Positions 24,953-38,854 of a stretch of DNA of 64,000 nucleotides are shown here, piece by piece. Where the stretch lies: positions 22,283,374-22,347,373 of the forward strand of contig NW_024881261.1 in NCBI RefSeq assembly GCF_018691265.1, in the 5' to 3' direction. Below the pieces are notes generated by a model. It made no database searches. It worked only from the letters and a program-made list of their open reading frames with translations, and had not been told where the DNA came from. The DNA comes from Tyto alba. Lineage: Eukaryota; Chordata; Aves; Strigiformes; Tytonidae. The translations under genes and the position numbers were made by a program. Each line of letters begins with the position of its first letter. Within the stretch, counting starts at the first letter, position 1.

Positions 24953-24969
24953 CACACACACACACACAC
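24953..24969. repeat. (CA)n microsatellite
   Basis: About eight CA units, followed by CTCTCTCC. Confidence 0.9.
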
Positions 24970-25680
24970 TCTCTCCTACATGCACTGAAGCCTGGAGGGG
25001 GTGTGCCTGTATGTGTAAGTGCATGTGTTCGTGCATATTATTGTCATACAGAAACATACAGGATAAAGGTATGTAATTCATCATGCACCTTCACTTTGAG
25101 GCACTGTGAGAGCACAACCACACAACACTAAGAAATACAAATTGTGTTTCTTCCCCCTGCTTGTCCCCATGGTGACGCTCAGAGTGAATGCCTCAAAACA
25201 CTCCACAGAAACACCCCTGGGCAGGGATGCATCCAGTGCACAACTTAACAATGCAAAACCTCACAACATAGCCCAGAAACATACCACTAAATATACTTCC
25301 CTGACCTATGTTTTGGGACCATACTTTCTCACAGGATCAGCCACTGAACTAGAAATCAACTGCAAATGCATCAAAGTGATAACATTTTACTCCAATACTG
25401 GCAACCTCTATAAAGATAAACTTGCAAGTTTTAACAACATGGACACAGTTACACATAGAAGAATACAGTTAGGCATATAAATGCAGAGACCCATATTAAT
25501 ATACAGTAAATGCCAAAATATACATGTAAATAAACTAATGCAAGCTATTAGAAGCACCACCAATGAAAAGCGTAGTTTGACAGCACATAAACCTATTTCA
25601 GTATATGATCCAAACCTTCCCAGTGTTAGCAGAACCCCTTCAGGTTCTGCTTCAGCTTGTAGTGTGCCAGGTGAGATATA
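24970..25680. other. Unassigned sequence
   Basis: AT-rich unique-looking DNA with no recognisable feature. The frames here are short and carry no domain. Confidence 0.55.
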
Positions 25681-25882
25681 AACAAGCATATTGGTGAAAC
25701 ACTGGAACAGGTTGCCCAGAGAGGTGTTAGATGCCTCATCCCTGAAAATATTCAAGGCCAGGTTGGATGGGGCTCTGAGTAACCTGATCCAGTTGAAGAT
25801 GTCCCTTTTCATTTCGGGGAGGGGTTGGACTAGATGACCTGTAAAGGTCCCTTCCAATTCAAACTATTCTATCATTTTATGA
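25681..25882 (+). mobile_element. CR1 LINE 3' end, avian type, truncated
   Basis: The sequence runs through the well-known bird CR1 3' consensus in order: CACTGGAACAGGTTGCCCAG, GATGCCTCATCCCTG, TTCAAGGCCAGGTTGGATGG, GGGCTCTGAGTAACCTGATC, GGTTGGACTAGATGACCTG and GGTCCCTTCCAATTC. It ends in two 8-bp tail repeats, ATTCTATC and ATTTTATG (25866-25881). CR1 lacks a poly(A) tail and ends in such octamers. The reverse transcriptase region is missing, so the copy is 5' truncated and immobile. The antisense frame across it (25408-25857) is a by-product. This is the best single indicator that the DNA is avian. Confidence 0.95.
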
Positions 25883-28800
25883 TATCCACCATGTTCATGG
25901 GAGCCACTATGCTAGATTTAAGGATTACTATAACAGTTGTAGCCTAACGCTTGACAACTGATGCTCAGGAACATCTGTAGCTGCAAACTACCTCAGTGAA
26001 ACTCTAGCAAGGAGGGCTAATAGGAAAATGGTTGAGGAATTTTTCTGGGCCAATACTTGGCTGAAGAAAATCTAACTCATTTGAAGGTGAGCTCCAACAT
26101 GCAGAAATAAACCCAGGAGAAATGCTGCTGTTCCTATGATGGTTTGAGAAGGAACCTGAACCAGGGACTGTGACAGACCCAAGCAAGCATGAGGCCTGTA
26201 GGACTTCGGAATGAGAATCTACAACTAATCTTCAGAGTCAGTCCTCTTCCATGCTCTCCCATCACCACCTCCGTTACCAGCCTGCACACTGCTCTGACTG
26301 CAGCAAAAATTATCTCACTGTTATTTTGAAGTTTCTGCTTTTAGACCAGAGCCCTAAAAAGACATGTTCAGGCAGATACAGGCTGGTGTTGAAGTAGAAG
26401 CTGAGGGAAGTGAAGATGGTGAGGATCCTGAGACAACCCTCCATAGTGTTTTACAGCCTCCAGGTTGCAAGCACTCATCCAGAACTCAAAGATCAAGACT
26501 TTTAAAGATGCCTGCTCATGTCCAGTCACGATTCAGACCAAATGAGTGGCTGGCATCTGAAAGATCCCAGACTTCTGCATCTCAAGACAGACTCAAAATT
26601 TAGGCAACTATTTTGGGAAAACTTCTGTGGTACTGAATTTGGATTATAAACCAGATCTCCCCAAACCAGACATACCCCCATACCCTTGGAGCTCAAATCC
26701 TCCCTGGAGACTGGACAGGAGGAAGCATGAGCTCTATCCCACTCTTTTGCTTCCCAGCTAGAGCAGTTGCTAACAGAGACTGATACTTCCCCAGAGGAAA
26801 GTGGAAGAGAGACCCTGCCCCCCTGGGACAGGTATCTTACACACTATTCCCTCTCCAAAGACAGAGCCATTGCCTATTTCAGAAGATGGATGAGTCAACC
26901 TTGTGTAATTAATTAAATTCTGGCTGGTTGGGGTTTTTTTGCCTGTCTGAACAATCAGGTGACAGCTTCCACAACAAGCCCCACAACCCATGTCACCACC
27001 ACCCCAGAAGAAATACAGCCAAGGCCTTCCTCCCTTCTCCCAGTAAGCCACAGAAGTGCTGCTGCCCTTAGCTTCTAGCCAAGGGTGGCCCAGGGCTTTG
27101 AGCAGGAAGATGCTGTTGTTCTTTTGTTTGAGTTTGTAACTGTTTGGAGCTGTTCAGTTGTGGGGGTTTTTTCCCTCTTCCCTCTTTTTCTGCTTCCTTT
27201 TTAATTCTTTTTAATGACTTTCCTTGATGCAATCGGCAGAGGACCGCACAGAGACTGCTTCCCCCTGCTGAGAGGGAAACAAGACTGAGGGAAAAGGGCA
27301 CCAAGGGAACTGTTCACATCCTCTATTCATCTCTGCCAGCCCCTGTTCCCTGGTGACTAGCCCCACGCAGCCCAGCTATGTGGAGCTAGCATGGAACGAA
27401 GCAGAACCTGAGCCAGGAGAATCTCAGCTGGCACCATGGGGTCTGGCTGTGTCAGCCATGTCAGAGAAAGCCAGGGTATCCTACCCATGACTGGAGCCCA
27501 TATGGTCCTACCACAAGGGCAGCAGTGAAGGCTGAGAAGGGGAAAAATGGGTTGTGACTCACACAAGTCCAGCAGAAGTCCCCTAGACAGGGAGACTGGC
27601 TGGAGCCCACCGCTCCGATATTAGGGAACACACATGAGCACTGTAGCTTGGGAAACCTGCTGCTGGGAAGCCAATGAACTCAGCAGAAGCAAGCTTAAGA
27701 CTCCTACAGTACTCAAAAACTCCCTAGGCCAGGCACTCCCAAGTGATGCCATCCTTTGTTTCAGCAGCTCCCCCAGCTCCAACCTGGGAATGAGCTTGGT
27801 GGAGGCCAGATGGCTTTTCCTCCATCTGCTCCCCGGTACTTGGCTGCAAATACAACAGGGAGCAGGGTGACTAGCTGGGCAGGCAGGAGTGCAAGGTGGA
27901 AGCCCTTTGCAAGGAAGCAAAGTTTGCTCCAGCTGGTTGCATTTGGTGAAGATCAACCCGCTCTCCCACAGGCTCCATCTCCGCCAGTTGCACACAGTGC
28001 CTCACCTTGGCAAACAGCCCCTGCGCTGCACTGCAAGTGGGACAGCTCTGGAAAAGCAGCTGCTGCCATAGCAGGCTCTCCTGATTGCCAGGCTGCTGCT
28101 AACGAGCCATGTACATGCCAGGGTTTCAGAGAGGGGGAGAGCTCTGAGCTGTCAGTGGCATGGGCTGGAACACAGGAGCTGGTGAGTGGTGAAAGCACCA
28201 TGCGCTTATTGCACAGACTCTCTGCAGGGGACACCTGCCCCAAAGGATCCCTTCCCTAGGAGGTACCAGTTTGATATTTAGTTTTTCCAGCACCGAAGAG
28301 GAGCTGTGATGGCTGTTGCACCGCATAATAGCTGTGTGATAATCAATCATCTTCCAAACAGGAAATTTCAAAGCATATTGCATGAGATAGATAGCTAGCT
28401 TTGCTTTCTGTTGGGGGAATACTTAGCATGTGCTATGCGTTTTCATTTATTCTGGAGGTTTTCCACTGGGAAAAATGGAAATACCTCAAAATACAAATTC
28501 ATTTGAAGTTCTCACTGTCCTGTCAGCTTCCAGGCAGGTGAGAAGGTTAGAGAGAAATGCATAAATGTAGTCTGGGAAAAAGCAGTGCAATGGGATCTTG
28601 GTTGATGTGTATTCTGAAACACCTCCATCCAAGATCACAGCAGCTGCATGGGGATTCTAGGGAATCTAAGGTATTCTAGGTATCTAAGCTCCGTTCTAGG
28701 GAGAGATGTTTCTTTCTGCTCGTCAGCAGGTTGGCACAGAAAATGGTTGTTTATCTGCTTCCTGATATCATTCATTTATACACTGGGAAACTGAGCATTG

Positions 28801-30960
28801 TACACCCACAGTCTTCTCCTCTACTTTCCTATAAAGCAGTTCCTTAACCTTTCCTCACAGGCACTGATTTCCAGCTCTGTGGCAGCCTTCAGCACTAGAC
28901 AAGTCTCCTCTGCAGTATGCCAGAGAGCTGCAGGGACCTCCTGTGTCTCAGCAGTGACCCTGGCATTGATGTACTCTAGACCCAAACATTTCCTTACTGC
29001 AAGAGTGCAACTCTACTGACTCACACCCAGTTTGAGACCTGCCCTCCTTCCTAGGCAGTGCACCAGTTTCGCCATTCCTTAGTCACACAGAGTCTTTGCA
29101 TCTACTGAATATTATTTGCCTAATTTGAGTTTATTTCTCCAGCATATCAAGTTATCTTGGGTTCCAACCCTGTCCTCCAATGGACTTGCAACCTTCTTTC
29201 AGCTTGCTACCTCCTGCAGATTATTTCTGGTTGGGTTCCATTTTGTTACCAAGATCACTAAAATATCAATATTTTGATCAGAATGATCAGAAGTAGGCCC
29301 AGGCCAATCCCCTGCAAAACTACTCCCTTTTCAAGGAATAATTATGTCACAGATTAGGACCATGCTGTGTCTAGACAGTAGTAACTAGCATGAGTGAGAA
29401 CCTGACCTGTGTTGGGTCCTGATCCAACCAAATCCTGAATGAGTGCAAAGGAGGTATTATAAGGGGGACAGGGAGTGGAAGTCAGTTCTGAAAAAACAGA
29501 ATAGAGGTTCAGCCAAGAATGGCTGAGAGTTGGAAATTGGTCTTCAGCTCAAGCTGGGGTAAAAATCTGAGGAAATCCCAGGACTATACTTCCATATGAA
29601 AAACTTGTTGACTACCATTCCCTTTCTGGCCTAATGGACAGGAAGAGAGGAACAGAGAAAATCTGAAATCCTCAGCAGATTGCTTCCAGGTCTGGCTTTT
29701 CTATTGGAATACACAGTATGTGTAGATGCCAGGCAGCAGCAGGTGAGAATCAGAGTGGTTAGATGATGTGCTTTCCTTCTGCTCTGACATCCTGTATCAG
29801 TTCATCCTGGTGAAGAAAACCAGGAATGAGAAGATTTGAGGTTTATAAAATAAGAAAAAATAGACAGTGGGTATAGTAAAACCTGAAACTTCCTGAAAAA
29901 TGATCAAATAAAAGTGTTTGTAACACAATAATAAAACAGTGGCTTTATCAGAAGCTTTCTTCACAGTATTTTAGTTAAGAAAACACATTTTTCATTTTAA
30001 AAAGTACTGGAAATTGTGGAGGAATCCTCTATAAAAGTGATTCAGGAACTGCCAGATGTACAGCAAGGAAGTACCTTGACCTCACAGGAGAGTGGACACA
30101 GGGGGGAAATTCAAATGTGGAAGCTTCTCTACAAAGATACTTAAAACCACTGGGTTGAAATAGCAGCACAACAACAAAGCATAGACGGGTATTTGCAGCA
30201 AGTGACACTCTTCCCTGCTCACTGCAATATATTTACCAGTCAGTCTTCCCCTTGGGATGTGATGCAATCTCTGGGTCTCCTGCAGGAGTTTCAGGGTTGC
30301 ACATTGACAGATTGTTCTAGGTGCAAAGCCAAAACAATTATATCCAGGTAGATACTACACAAACTCAGAGTTGCACAACCCCATGTGCCTGTCCAGAGGG
30401 AACAGAGACAATGGCAGCACAAATGCTCCTTGAACAAAGCAGCAGGGAGATTTGGCAGATACTGGGGCAGTGACATGCTGGCTGGTAGCCAGAGGGTCCA
30501 TGAGCCTAACAGCTCTGGTCTGTGCAGTACAACAGTAACTGCTCACAGCCACAGATGACAGGTTTGTTGAGGCTTTGAGAAGCCAGGTAATATATTTTTC
30601 CCTTACAAAGCAGGATGAAACAAAAGTAACCTATTAGCAGGCCCCACTGATCTTGTAAGAGCCAAAAATCAAAAGGTAGGAAAAATACATTTAAAAATAT
30701 GTACACTGATCCCTTTATGCATAAATATCCACATACAGCAGGGAGTCTCTACCTACCTGTCTTGACCTATCTATGGTGTACATCCATCTTTAGGGGTTTG
30801 AAACTAACTTCAAGCAATTATCCCATTCAGCTTCACAATTCTCTCAAATCATGGAGGCCTCCTTTCTTCCCTTTTTCCAGCAGAACTTTTTGTCAGGTCA
30901 AAAACCTTTACAGTGGATTTTTAGAAGACTTCTAATACAGAAGAAAAAGGTAAAATTTGC
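25883..30960. other. Unassigned intergenic or intronic sequence
   Basis: No gene or clear transposon seen. Small points: a TAATTAATTAAATT word near 26907-26920, a 9-bp tandem duplication TGATCAGAA at 29275-29292, and GC-rich open frames at 27620-28260 on both strands that resemble no protein. Confidence 0.55.
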
Positions 30961-33900
30961 CATTAAAAAACAAACAAAACACAAAACCGCCCAAGCAATA
31001 TTTCAATGGACCTGATCTAGTCTGTGGGTTAGTCTGGCCTGAGACCCCTTTCTAGATTTCTCTCCTGAAACACTGCAATAAAAACATCCTTAGGCAGTCT
31101 CTGCATAAACACCACCTAGAAAGACCACCTTTCTCCCACGGAACTTGTCTGATACAAAGGAGACCAGGAAAATGCAGACCAAAGGAGAACAATATGGAAA
31201 TAGTGAAGCACTGCAGGATTACACGCTTTGCCTTTCCCAGCCAGACCTTCAAAAGAATCTGAAAAGAGCACGTTTGTTGCTGGAGACCATGCCAGGACAA
31301 GGCTCTTACCATCATTGTTGCTCCCAGTGCCCATTAGGAGAAAATAACAACAAAACTTAACTGCTCTCATCTCTTCACAATAGGACAACCCCAAGGAGGA
31401 CTGCTGCAGACTGCTACACAGTTCTAGACACTCCAAACACATCCTAAGCAAAAGCTTTGCTCTCCTTTCCATTGGGAGCTCTCCTGTAGTGATGAACCTC
31501 TAGTTTCATCATGTCACATACCAGAGTAACAAGGCAGGACCAAGGTGAAGCTGGGAAGTCAGTGCATACATTGCGATCTGGATTAATATGGCCCATAGCA
31601 GGTACAGGTACAACAGTGGCTGATCCACAGACAGCCACTCCTTCAACATTACACAGAGACTAAAGGCCCAGGGACAAGCTTAAAGATAGCCCCTGGGCCC
31701 ATGGGTGAAGGGTATGGGTGGAGGTCCTAGGTAAGAATGGTCAGGATGATTAAGGCCTATAGATGTACTCAGAGCCACCACAAAACCTTTATCAAGCTCT
31801 ACCAGGAATTCAGATGAAACTCAGCAAGGACCAGGAAACCTGAAAGAGATTGATCCTTTGCTAGGTCAAGGTCTATCTCTAGTGTCAAGAGCTGAACCAG
31901 CAGGTATCCACTCTGGGAAGTAGAGGGAACTTCTGGAGGCCTTGAAGCAACTTCAGACAAAGGTGGCAGTTCCTAAGTTGTCCAGTTGGCCACAGTCCAA
32001 TCCTTTTCCCTGTTCTTTGGTTTCCACAGCCTAGCAAATAGGCTGTTAACACTGACTGATTTTATGGGATGCTGTTGGAGTTACAGTTCCCCAAGACTGC
32101 TCAGGGAGAAATGAATGGTAACACCATGTGACAAACTGGACCCATATGGCCTAGGAGGGGTGAAAAACTTGACCATGTCACCTGCCTTTCCATTCTGGTG
32201 GGAGGGAAAAGATGTAAGGAAAGCTGAGACAAACTGCACCAGTGAATCTGTGCTCTTGTCATGTCTCATTCCACCCAGGACATCCCGTTTTCAGGTTCTC
32301 TGACAGATGGGTCCTCCAATGAAGTACATTCATGATGAAGGAATGGCAAATAGTGTGAATACAAACTCAGTCTATACTGACACCTGTTAAGACCAATGCA
32401 TTCCTCAGAGCCATGTTCAGCTCTGAAGCAACATCCACAGACCCCAGCGGACCAGTCCGATTCAAGCGTTCTCTCCCCCTGGCCGCTAATGCAGCCCATA
32501 CTGTTTCTGGGAGCAAATCCCAGCACACATCCAAAGGCCACACTTTCAGCCCAGCATCACTCGGTGGAGCAGGGCAGCCGTGATCAGGAGTCTGGGTACC
32601 ACACTGAGGTCAGCTGAGGTTAGGCAGGAGCTGAGACAGACCAGGTCCCCCTCCCCTGACAAAGGCTGGAAGTGTCTCTGCTCTTCTTTCCCAGGCAGAA
32701 TAGCAGCCCAGAGGTCAAGATTCTCTCTCTGAATCCCTTTTTCCCTGACCTCCGTCCTCCTCTGCACCCTGCATAGTGTTGGACACATCACCCTTGCATG
32801 AGCCAGCTGGAGCAGCAAGGTGGGGACCCCTCCTGCTCTGCTGCCACCCTGGGCTCGCCTCCTGCAGCCAGGCAAGCCCACTCCAGCCTGACCAGGGTGG
32901 GTGAGCAGGGGGTGAGGCAGGTCATGTATAACCGGGGGCAGGGGACGAGGCACGTCACCCCCAAGATGACTTCAGCTGCATTCCAGTGAGCCTGGCAACC
33001 TCCTGCACACACAAATAAAGGGAAATGAGAAACTCAGCAACAAAGAAACTGGCAGGGAAGCCACAGAGACACACAGGAACGGGAAAAGAGATTAAACACA
33101 GGCTCAAGAGCCCCAGCGTGCTGAGCCTTCCTCTCTAAAGCCTCCCTTTAACTTTGATGGGAGGGCACAGGAGTCTGCTTTTCACTTGAAAGGGCGAGAG
33201 GAGGGGCTGGATAAAAGGGATCCAGCATTATCCGGAATTGAGAGCACAAGAACGCACTACAAAGCTTTAAAAAAAAAAAAAAAAAAATTAAGTGCAGGCA
33301 CCCACCTTCCTTGGTGGAAATCAGGAGCTGGGATCTGAATCTGGGCAGAGAAGAGATCAAAGTGGAGACGTTACAGGAGGAAGTTTAATAAAACTTCATG
33401 CAAAGTAGTTTGGTGAATCCTCTTCCCAATTTCCTGCTTTTTTTTTTTTTTTTTAAACAATAGGATAATGGGTATTTGAGGCCCTGCAATTTATAAGGGC
33501 AGATACTGATTTGTATTGATACTATATACTAAGAGTCCATCCCAATTTACTAGTTCACATAACTGTGTTTCTGAGCATAAGGATAACTCATAAACGTGCT
33601 ATGGTGCTTAGACTTTGGGTTGGCAGTGGAACTATTTAAATCAATCCATTGTACTACTGAGATGGACTTCACCTGCAGTATATATTCCAGAATCTACAGT
33701 GCACTTTAAGCTCTGTGTTAAGACCAAGTCAGAACCTTGTACTTTGTACACCATTAGCTGTGTGGTTTCACATATGGAGTATATATGTTGTGGTGCTGTC
33801 TGATCATGGATGTAACATCTACCTTGCTCTTCAAGCAGCATTAAACCTCAGGCACTTAGCTGGATCTGGACTGGGGAAGAAGTTAACTCTTTCCAAGAGG

Positions 33901-34212
33901 GATAGATTGTTTCAGAAATTAAATGGGAAACACCCAGAAAAGTCCCAAACAACCCCTCTGTTTGGATAAGAAAGGACACGCTCTCCATGAGGAATCATGG
34001 CAGTGCAAGACAACAGGCAAAGAATTTGCACCAGGCCTGAGAAGAGCCCAAAGCGGCTGTTCCTCTAGCGCTAAAGTCTGATTCCTTGGATAAGCTAGTT
34101 TCCTCTTCTGAAACACCCTTGGATGCCAACAGGATGGTTGGTAGACAACAAACTCACTCCTTCCAGACACACACATATCACACATTTGGAAGATGATCTT
34201 TCTTCATGTTCC
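30961..34212. other. Unassigned intergenic or intronic sequence
   Basis: No gene recognised. Homopolymers lie at 33269-33287 (A19) and 33438-33454 (T17). A short inverted repeat, CTGGAT and ATCCAG, lies near 33207-33225. The GC-rich patch at about 32780-32960 has few CpGs and no clear promoter. Confidence 0.55.
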
Positions 34213-34325
34213 TTAAAGAATCATAGCAAATAGCAACAAAATGTCAAAAAGGACCATGGGACTCAGAAGCTCAGTTCCTGCTCTGAATGCCCTGGGTGTA
34301 TAAACTACCCTGTGAGGTCACAGGT
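34213..34325 (-). repeat. Possible old CR1 fragment, minus strand
   Basis: AAAGAATCATAGCAAATAG, then AAAAGGACCATGGGACTC, resembles the reverse complement of old CR1 tails (AGAATCATAGAA, then GGGACC and GGAGGTCA). The match is weak, and chance similarity is possible. Confidence 0.2.
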
Positions 34326-35934
34326 CTGTGTAGCAGGACTCTCCAGGATCTACCTTGGAGGGCCTTCTTCCAAGCAGACACCATCCCAGGAGCACTATCT
34401 CCCACTGATACAAAGTGATCTCAGTTCAAGAGCAGTCTAGCATCGCAGATACCTGGCTGAGCATCCACATATCATCAACCACCTTAGTAGGTGGACTGGG
34501 ACCATTTACACAGAACATTAGTGAAGGAATGGATTAGACTTGGGACAGTAAGTTCTGCTGGGACTTGAATACAGATCTACTGGATGTCTCCTCTGCTGTC
34601 TGGCTCTGAGGGTCAGAAGCAGTGCCAAGGAAGTGAGGTCCCAGACTATCAGGAAGAAAAGAGACACTTCCTGGCATACCTGCCTGGTGATACAGTGAGC
34701 CATGGTGACAGCAAAGTTTAAAGCTCCTGACCATTTTGCACAAAGGAATAGGAAGCTGGTCAGATATTCATGTGTCCTGCTTCAAAGGGTGAAAACAAGT
34801 CTCTGTTCACACTCCATATCTTCAGTTGGTTCAAACAGTGTGTCAGAGGTGCCACTCTCTGCAAGGTGTTTGAAGTCTACACCCAAGCTTCTTTTGCTGA
34901 AAAGAAGGGAAAATGAAGAACAGAGGAGCAAATTTTTCTGTGGGGTCTGCAGCATTCAACATCAGATGAGAAATTTTCCTCCACAAGTTCATTCACAAAA
35001 AGACATGTTGTCCTTTTTGTTCCTTTAAATCCCAACCATTCACTCAATTCAGATGAACAGAGAATTTCAAAGTCAAAGAGCTGGATTCCTGGCTGTATAA
35101 ACACATTGGTTCCCAAAAGAGTCTCATGCTGAATCAATGGATAGGGAACGTTTTCCAAAGTAGCTATAAGTTGTAAAGTTCAAGCACTGCGACAGTCTTT
35201 TCAAGACAGTATGAAGCAATCAGGGTAGAGCTGGGATACCTCTTCCCATTTCTGCTACTGTATCTTGGTGAGCCTCTAAGCTGCTCTGGACCCGAACTTC
35301 CCCATCTGCAGAACAGAAAATGGTCCCTGTGCTTTAGACCTGGTCCCTAAGCCTGTCTTGCCCAGATCCCCATGGGAACTTCCATCCACAGTAAGTAGAT
35401 GCAAGTGACTCTCCATATTCCCACCATCTTCCACCAGGACCCATGTGCAGGGCTGAGTCCACCTTCATGTGGTCCCACTCCCAGCACCTATGCTTACCTG
35501 TGTTCGGCAAAGCTGAGCAAAGATACAGGAGTATAGGACAGAAAATAGGAGCTGGGCCATACATCAAGCTTAGACTTCCTACAGGATGTTGGGGCAAAGC
35601 TCCAAAATGCTGTTTTCCTTTCTGTAAAACAGATGAGCTATACTCTTAACCTCCCTTTGCCAAGAGGGTAACACTTCCTCTCCCCCCGCTCCAGTCCCCA
35701 TAGCATGCACTAGCAGCCAGACGGGCTGAGAGCTAGGACCACCCTGTTCACGGCTTCTGGCCCACTGCACATCTTATTTAATCTGCAAAAATACCAACCT
35801 AAAACTGAGCTCCCTGGCCTGGAAAAATGATGCTATTGGAGCTGCCCTGGCAAGACTCGTGGCAGTACCGTGGCATCACATCTCTGTCCTCATAGAATGT
35901 GGGCTGCAAGCTGACTCTGCTTAGAGAGAACATT
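34326..35934. other. Unassigned sequence
   Basis: No gene recognised. An MIR-like patch at 35225-35340 is listed separately. Confidence 0.55.
35225..35340 (+). repeat. MIR-like SINE fragment
   Basis: TAGAGCTGGGATACC, CTCTAAGC and AACTTCCCCATCTGCAGAA, then AAATGG, follow the right half of the MIR consensus (CTCAGTTTCCCCATCTGTAAAATGGG). Old and fragmentary. Confidence 0.3.
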
Positions 35935-36315
35935 AACTACACCTCTTTATTATTGAGAAGAAATTTATTGGAGACATCCCTCCCTCTCTCCAGCTTCTCC
36001 TTTACCTTCGCAGAAAAGTAAACATTTAATTTTTTTTGTTGTTAATAGATTTAATGTTCATTTGTCGGTAGCCTAGGGGCAGGAACGCGTGACATTTCAA
36101 ATAATTGTTGTTTCGGGGGTATCCTCTGGAGGAAAATGCTGCAAAAGTGTGGAGAAGATTTAAGTAAATTACTGTGTCAGCTTCTATTTATTCCTTACAT
36201 GATTGCCAGAGGCAGGGCTGCGAGATAACCATTAGAGGCCCAGCCATAAAACAGGGAAGCAGAATTTCAAAAAGCCGGAGTGCCATTACTGGAAAGTTAG
36301 TGTGTAACATGTTAA
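35935..36315. promoter_or_regulatory. Candidate conserved non-coding block
   Basis: AT-rich, repeat-free sequence. Words include TTTATTATTGAG, AACATTTAATTTT, GTTAATAGATTTAATG, CAAATAATTG and AACATGTTAAATTATCC. Several CpGs are retained (CCTTCGCAG, TTTGTCGGTAG, GAACGCGTGAC, TTTCGGGGG, CTGCGAGAT, AGCCGGAG). High CpG retention in AT-rich DNA is unlike the flanks and points to purifying constraint. A polymorphic-looking GATA array lies 130 bp downstream. One of the strongest candidates in the window. Confidence 0.5.
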
Positions 36316-36444
36316 ATTATCCCCAAAGTAGGGGGAGGCAGGAGGGGGGGAGACACGTGTTTAAGAGTGAGAGAAAAGAAAAAGAGAGGAAGAGTGACTG
36401 TGAGTGAAAGGAAGGAATTGCTCCATGGGGAAAGAGTGAAAGAT

Positions 36445-36587
<143 letters not shown>

Positions 36588-37644
36588 GGAAGAAGGAATG
36601 AAGACTAGGGCAGTCCTGAAGTCCAGCTCTGAGGGCCTGCCATGGTGCTTGAGAACCTTTGGAGCAGGGTGTTCAGTTTTGCAGTCCTGTCTGAGGGTGT
36701 TGAGGTGGGATGACCCAGGAAGAGGAAGAGCTGGGCACTACACTTGAGATGTTTCAAAGATATGTGATGACTCAGATGAAGTGGTGAAATCACTCCTTTT
36801 CCTATAGCCAGAAAAGGTTGCTGACTTGGTGAATCCAGTTGCCTCGGTGTAAGCAGCAAGCAGTTTGGGTCTAGTTCCCTCCAACCTTGTTGCTTTCATG
36901 TCTCTGGAGCACAAACAGAGGCTCTAAAAAGAGTCAAATTTCCTTCCTATTAAGGTATCTTGGCTTTTTTTTTCTTTGCTTTTCACTTTTCTTCACTTTT
37001 TACCTCCAAAGGGTATTCCATCATCCCAGTAAGGGGAGTGTGCAGTTTGGTTTGGTGCTGAGTGCAGTTCCAATCCAAGAGTGATTGCTCAGCTCCAACC
37101 TCATATGCAGGCACTTATGGTTCCATCAAGAAGGGTCTTTCCACTGGGAAGAAGCAGCTGGGGCAGAAAGAATTGTAAAAAAAAATATTGCATGTTCAAA
37201 AAAATATCACACTGAACTATCAGGGAGAAGCACGGAGAAAATACACTTGTTGGGAGTGAACTGCTTTCTTCCTACATCATCTTTCCACAACGGTATAGGC
37301 CAGGAAAGAGAAGAAAGAGATAGACACCAAGATGCTGAACGAGCCCACAGCATAGGCCAGTGTGAAGGAGGCATGTCAGGACCCAGGACACTATTCCCTC
37401 CTCTCCCTGTCCTGTCTCAGCCTTTGTTTGCCTGGCTGACAGGCTGAATTCTTTAAGGGTTACTACATTGTGTGTGGAGGCAGGGGAATTGTGGGGGGAT
37501 GAAAGCCCCAGCTATGCCAGCAATATCTAGGAAGACACCACAACAGCAGCTGGATGTTGGCTGACCAGTGGGAAGGCAGGTCACTCCACCAAGCACAGTC
37601 AGCTTCATGTTCTTCAGATCCTTCCCATCTCTCACCTCTCAACT
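36588..37644. other. Unassigned sequence
   Basis: No gene recognised. A pyrimidine-rich patch lies at about 36966-37010. Confidence 0.6.
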
Positions 37645-37749
37645 TTGCAAAGTAAAATAGACTTAAATGACTCTTTGGAAACAAAATAAATCAAATAGCA
37701 TAATAGTACCATCTTTTTATCTCATTTGTTCCCATACAGTTAGTAGTTT
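37645..37749 (+). repeat. Left arm of 105-bp inverted repeat
   Basis: Starts TTGCAAAGTAAAATAGAC and ends CAGTTAGTAGTTT. It is the reverse complement of 38855-38959 with two mismatches (AAAATAG against AAATTAG, and CAGTTAG against CAATTAG). Similarity ends abruptly at both edges. The arm is AT-rich and unique-looking, not a known transposon terminus. See the spacer and right arm. Confidence 0.95.
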
Positions 37750-38854
37750 GACAGTGTATCACCAAAAGGACCAGTGAGGGGCAGAGGCAGCCCCAGCTCT
37801 GATCAAGACTGTGGCACTACTGCAAGATGATGCTTAGGCTGAAAGTTAAGCAACTCTTGTAAACAAAAGGAAGGAAGCCTGCCTGGAAGGAATGGGAAAT
37901 GCTCAGGTTCTGACATTGAAGCTAACAGAAAGGGACAGGAGCCAGGTCATTAGCCACTGGGGGCAGGAGGACATCCTACAGAGCAGCACGCAGGTTGTAT
38001 CTGCCATGTGCAGGATTTTTGTTGAAGTGTCTAACACAGCAGGAGAATGGCACCATGGCCCTTTGCTGTAATCAGGCCTGGACCTTCCAGTGCTCTCACA
38101 GCTCAGCCATCCCTTGGGTCCTTGCACCTAACGCTCCTTGTCATGTCCATTTGTGACACTCTGACCAGCCCCTGCCAGTCCTGCATGAGCCTCCCCATCA
38201 GCCTCCCTCCACTCCTGTTTATTACTCACGCTCTACAGCTCAGCCCTGCCCTGTGACTCCTTGCCCAGAAGCAGCCAGTTTTTCGTTTCTTTCATTGTAA
38301 TTTATTTACATCATAAAAAACAATTAAGTTCCAAAAAATCTTATTTATCCCAGAGATCTGGTTTTATCTTCACCAGCATCACTCTTCATTTGTTCCTGCC
38401 ATTGCTTCATTTTTCCTCCCTGTTTTGTCCAAGGCAAGCTCAGCTGTGTGGGAGCCAAGGGGCTAACAAACTTGTGACTAGGGCCCTATAGCCTCAGCCT
38501 ATCCAAGCCAACAGCTCTGCTCCCACCCTCTCACCCAAGACGATGAGAGTCCAACCACACACTCAACAATAAATAACCAGGGAGATTTTTTTTTTTTTTT
38601 AAACGACTCACAAGGAAGACTTGCTGGTTAAATCATTGCTAACTCTCAACCTCCTCAATATTTCTTTGCTAATAGACTTCAGGTTTAATTGAAGGATCTT
38701 CTCTGGACTCTGTCTAAGGCACCATTTTCTCTTTAACCCCACCGCTCACAGCCTCACAAAAGCCAATCCATTAAGGGTCTTCATTAGTTTGAGCACCAGC
38801 CAACCACCCAAGCGGCAAAGGTCAAACACAGTCACCTGTCACAACATGGCAGTA
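37750..38854. other. 1,105-bp spacer between inverted arms
   Basis: Unique-looking sequence with no frame resembling a transposase. It includes a T-run at about 38587-38600 and an AT-rich part at 38610-38700 with GGTTTAATTGAAGG. If the arms mark a staggered-break inversion, this is the inverted segment. Its ancestral orientation cannot be told from one sequence. Confidence 0.5.

Noticed and set aside
25408..25857. 149-residue minus-strand frame
   Set aside because: Much of it is antisense to the CR1 3' end. This translation recurs wherever CR1 tails lie and is not a gene.
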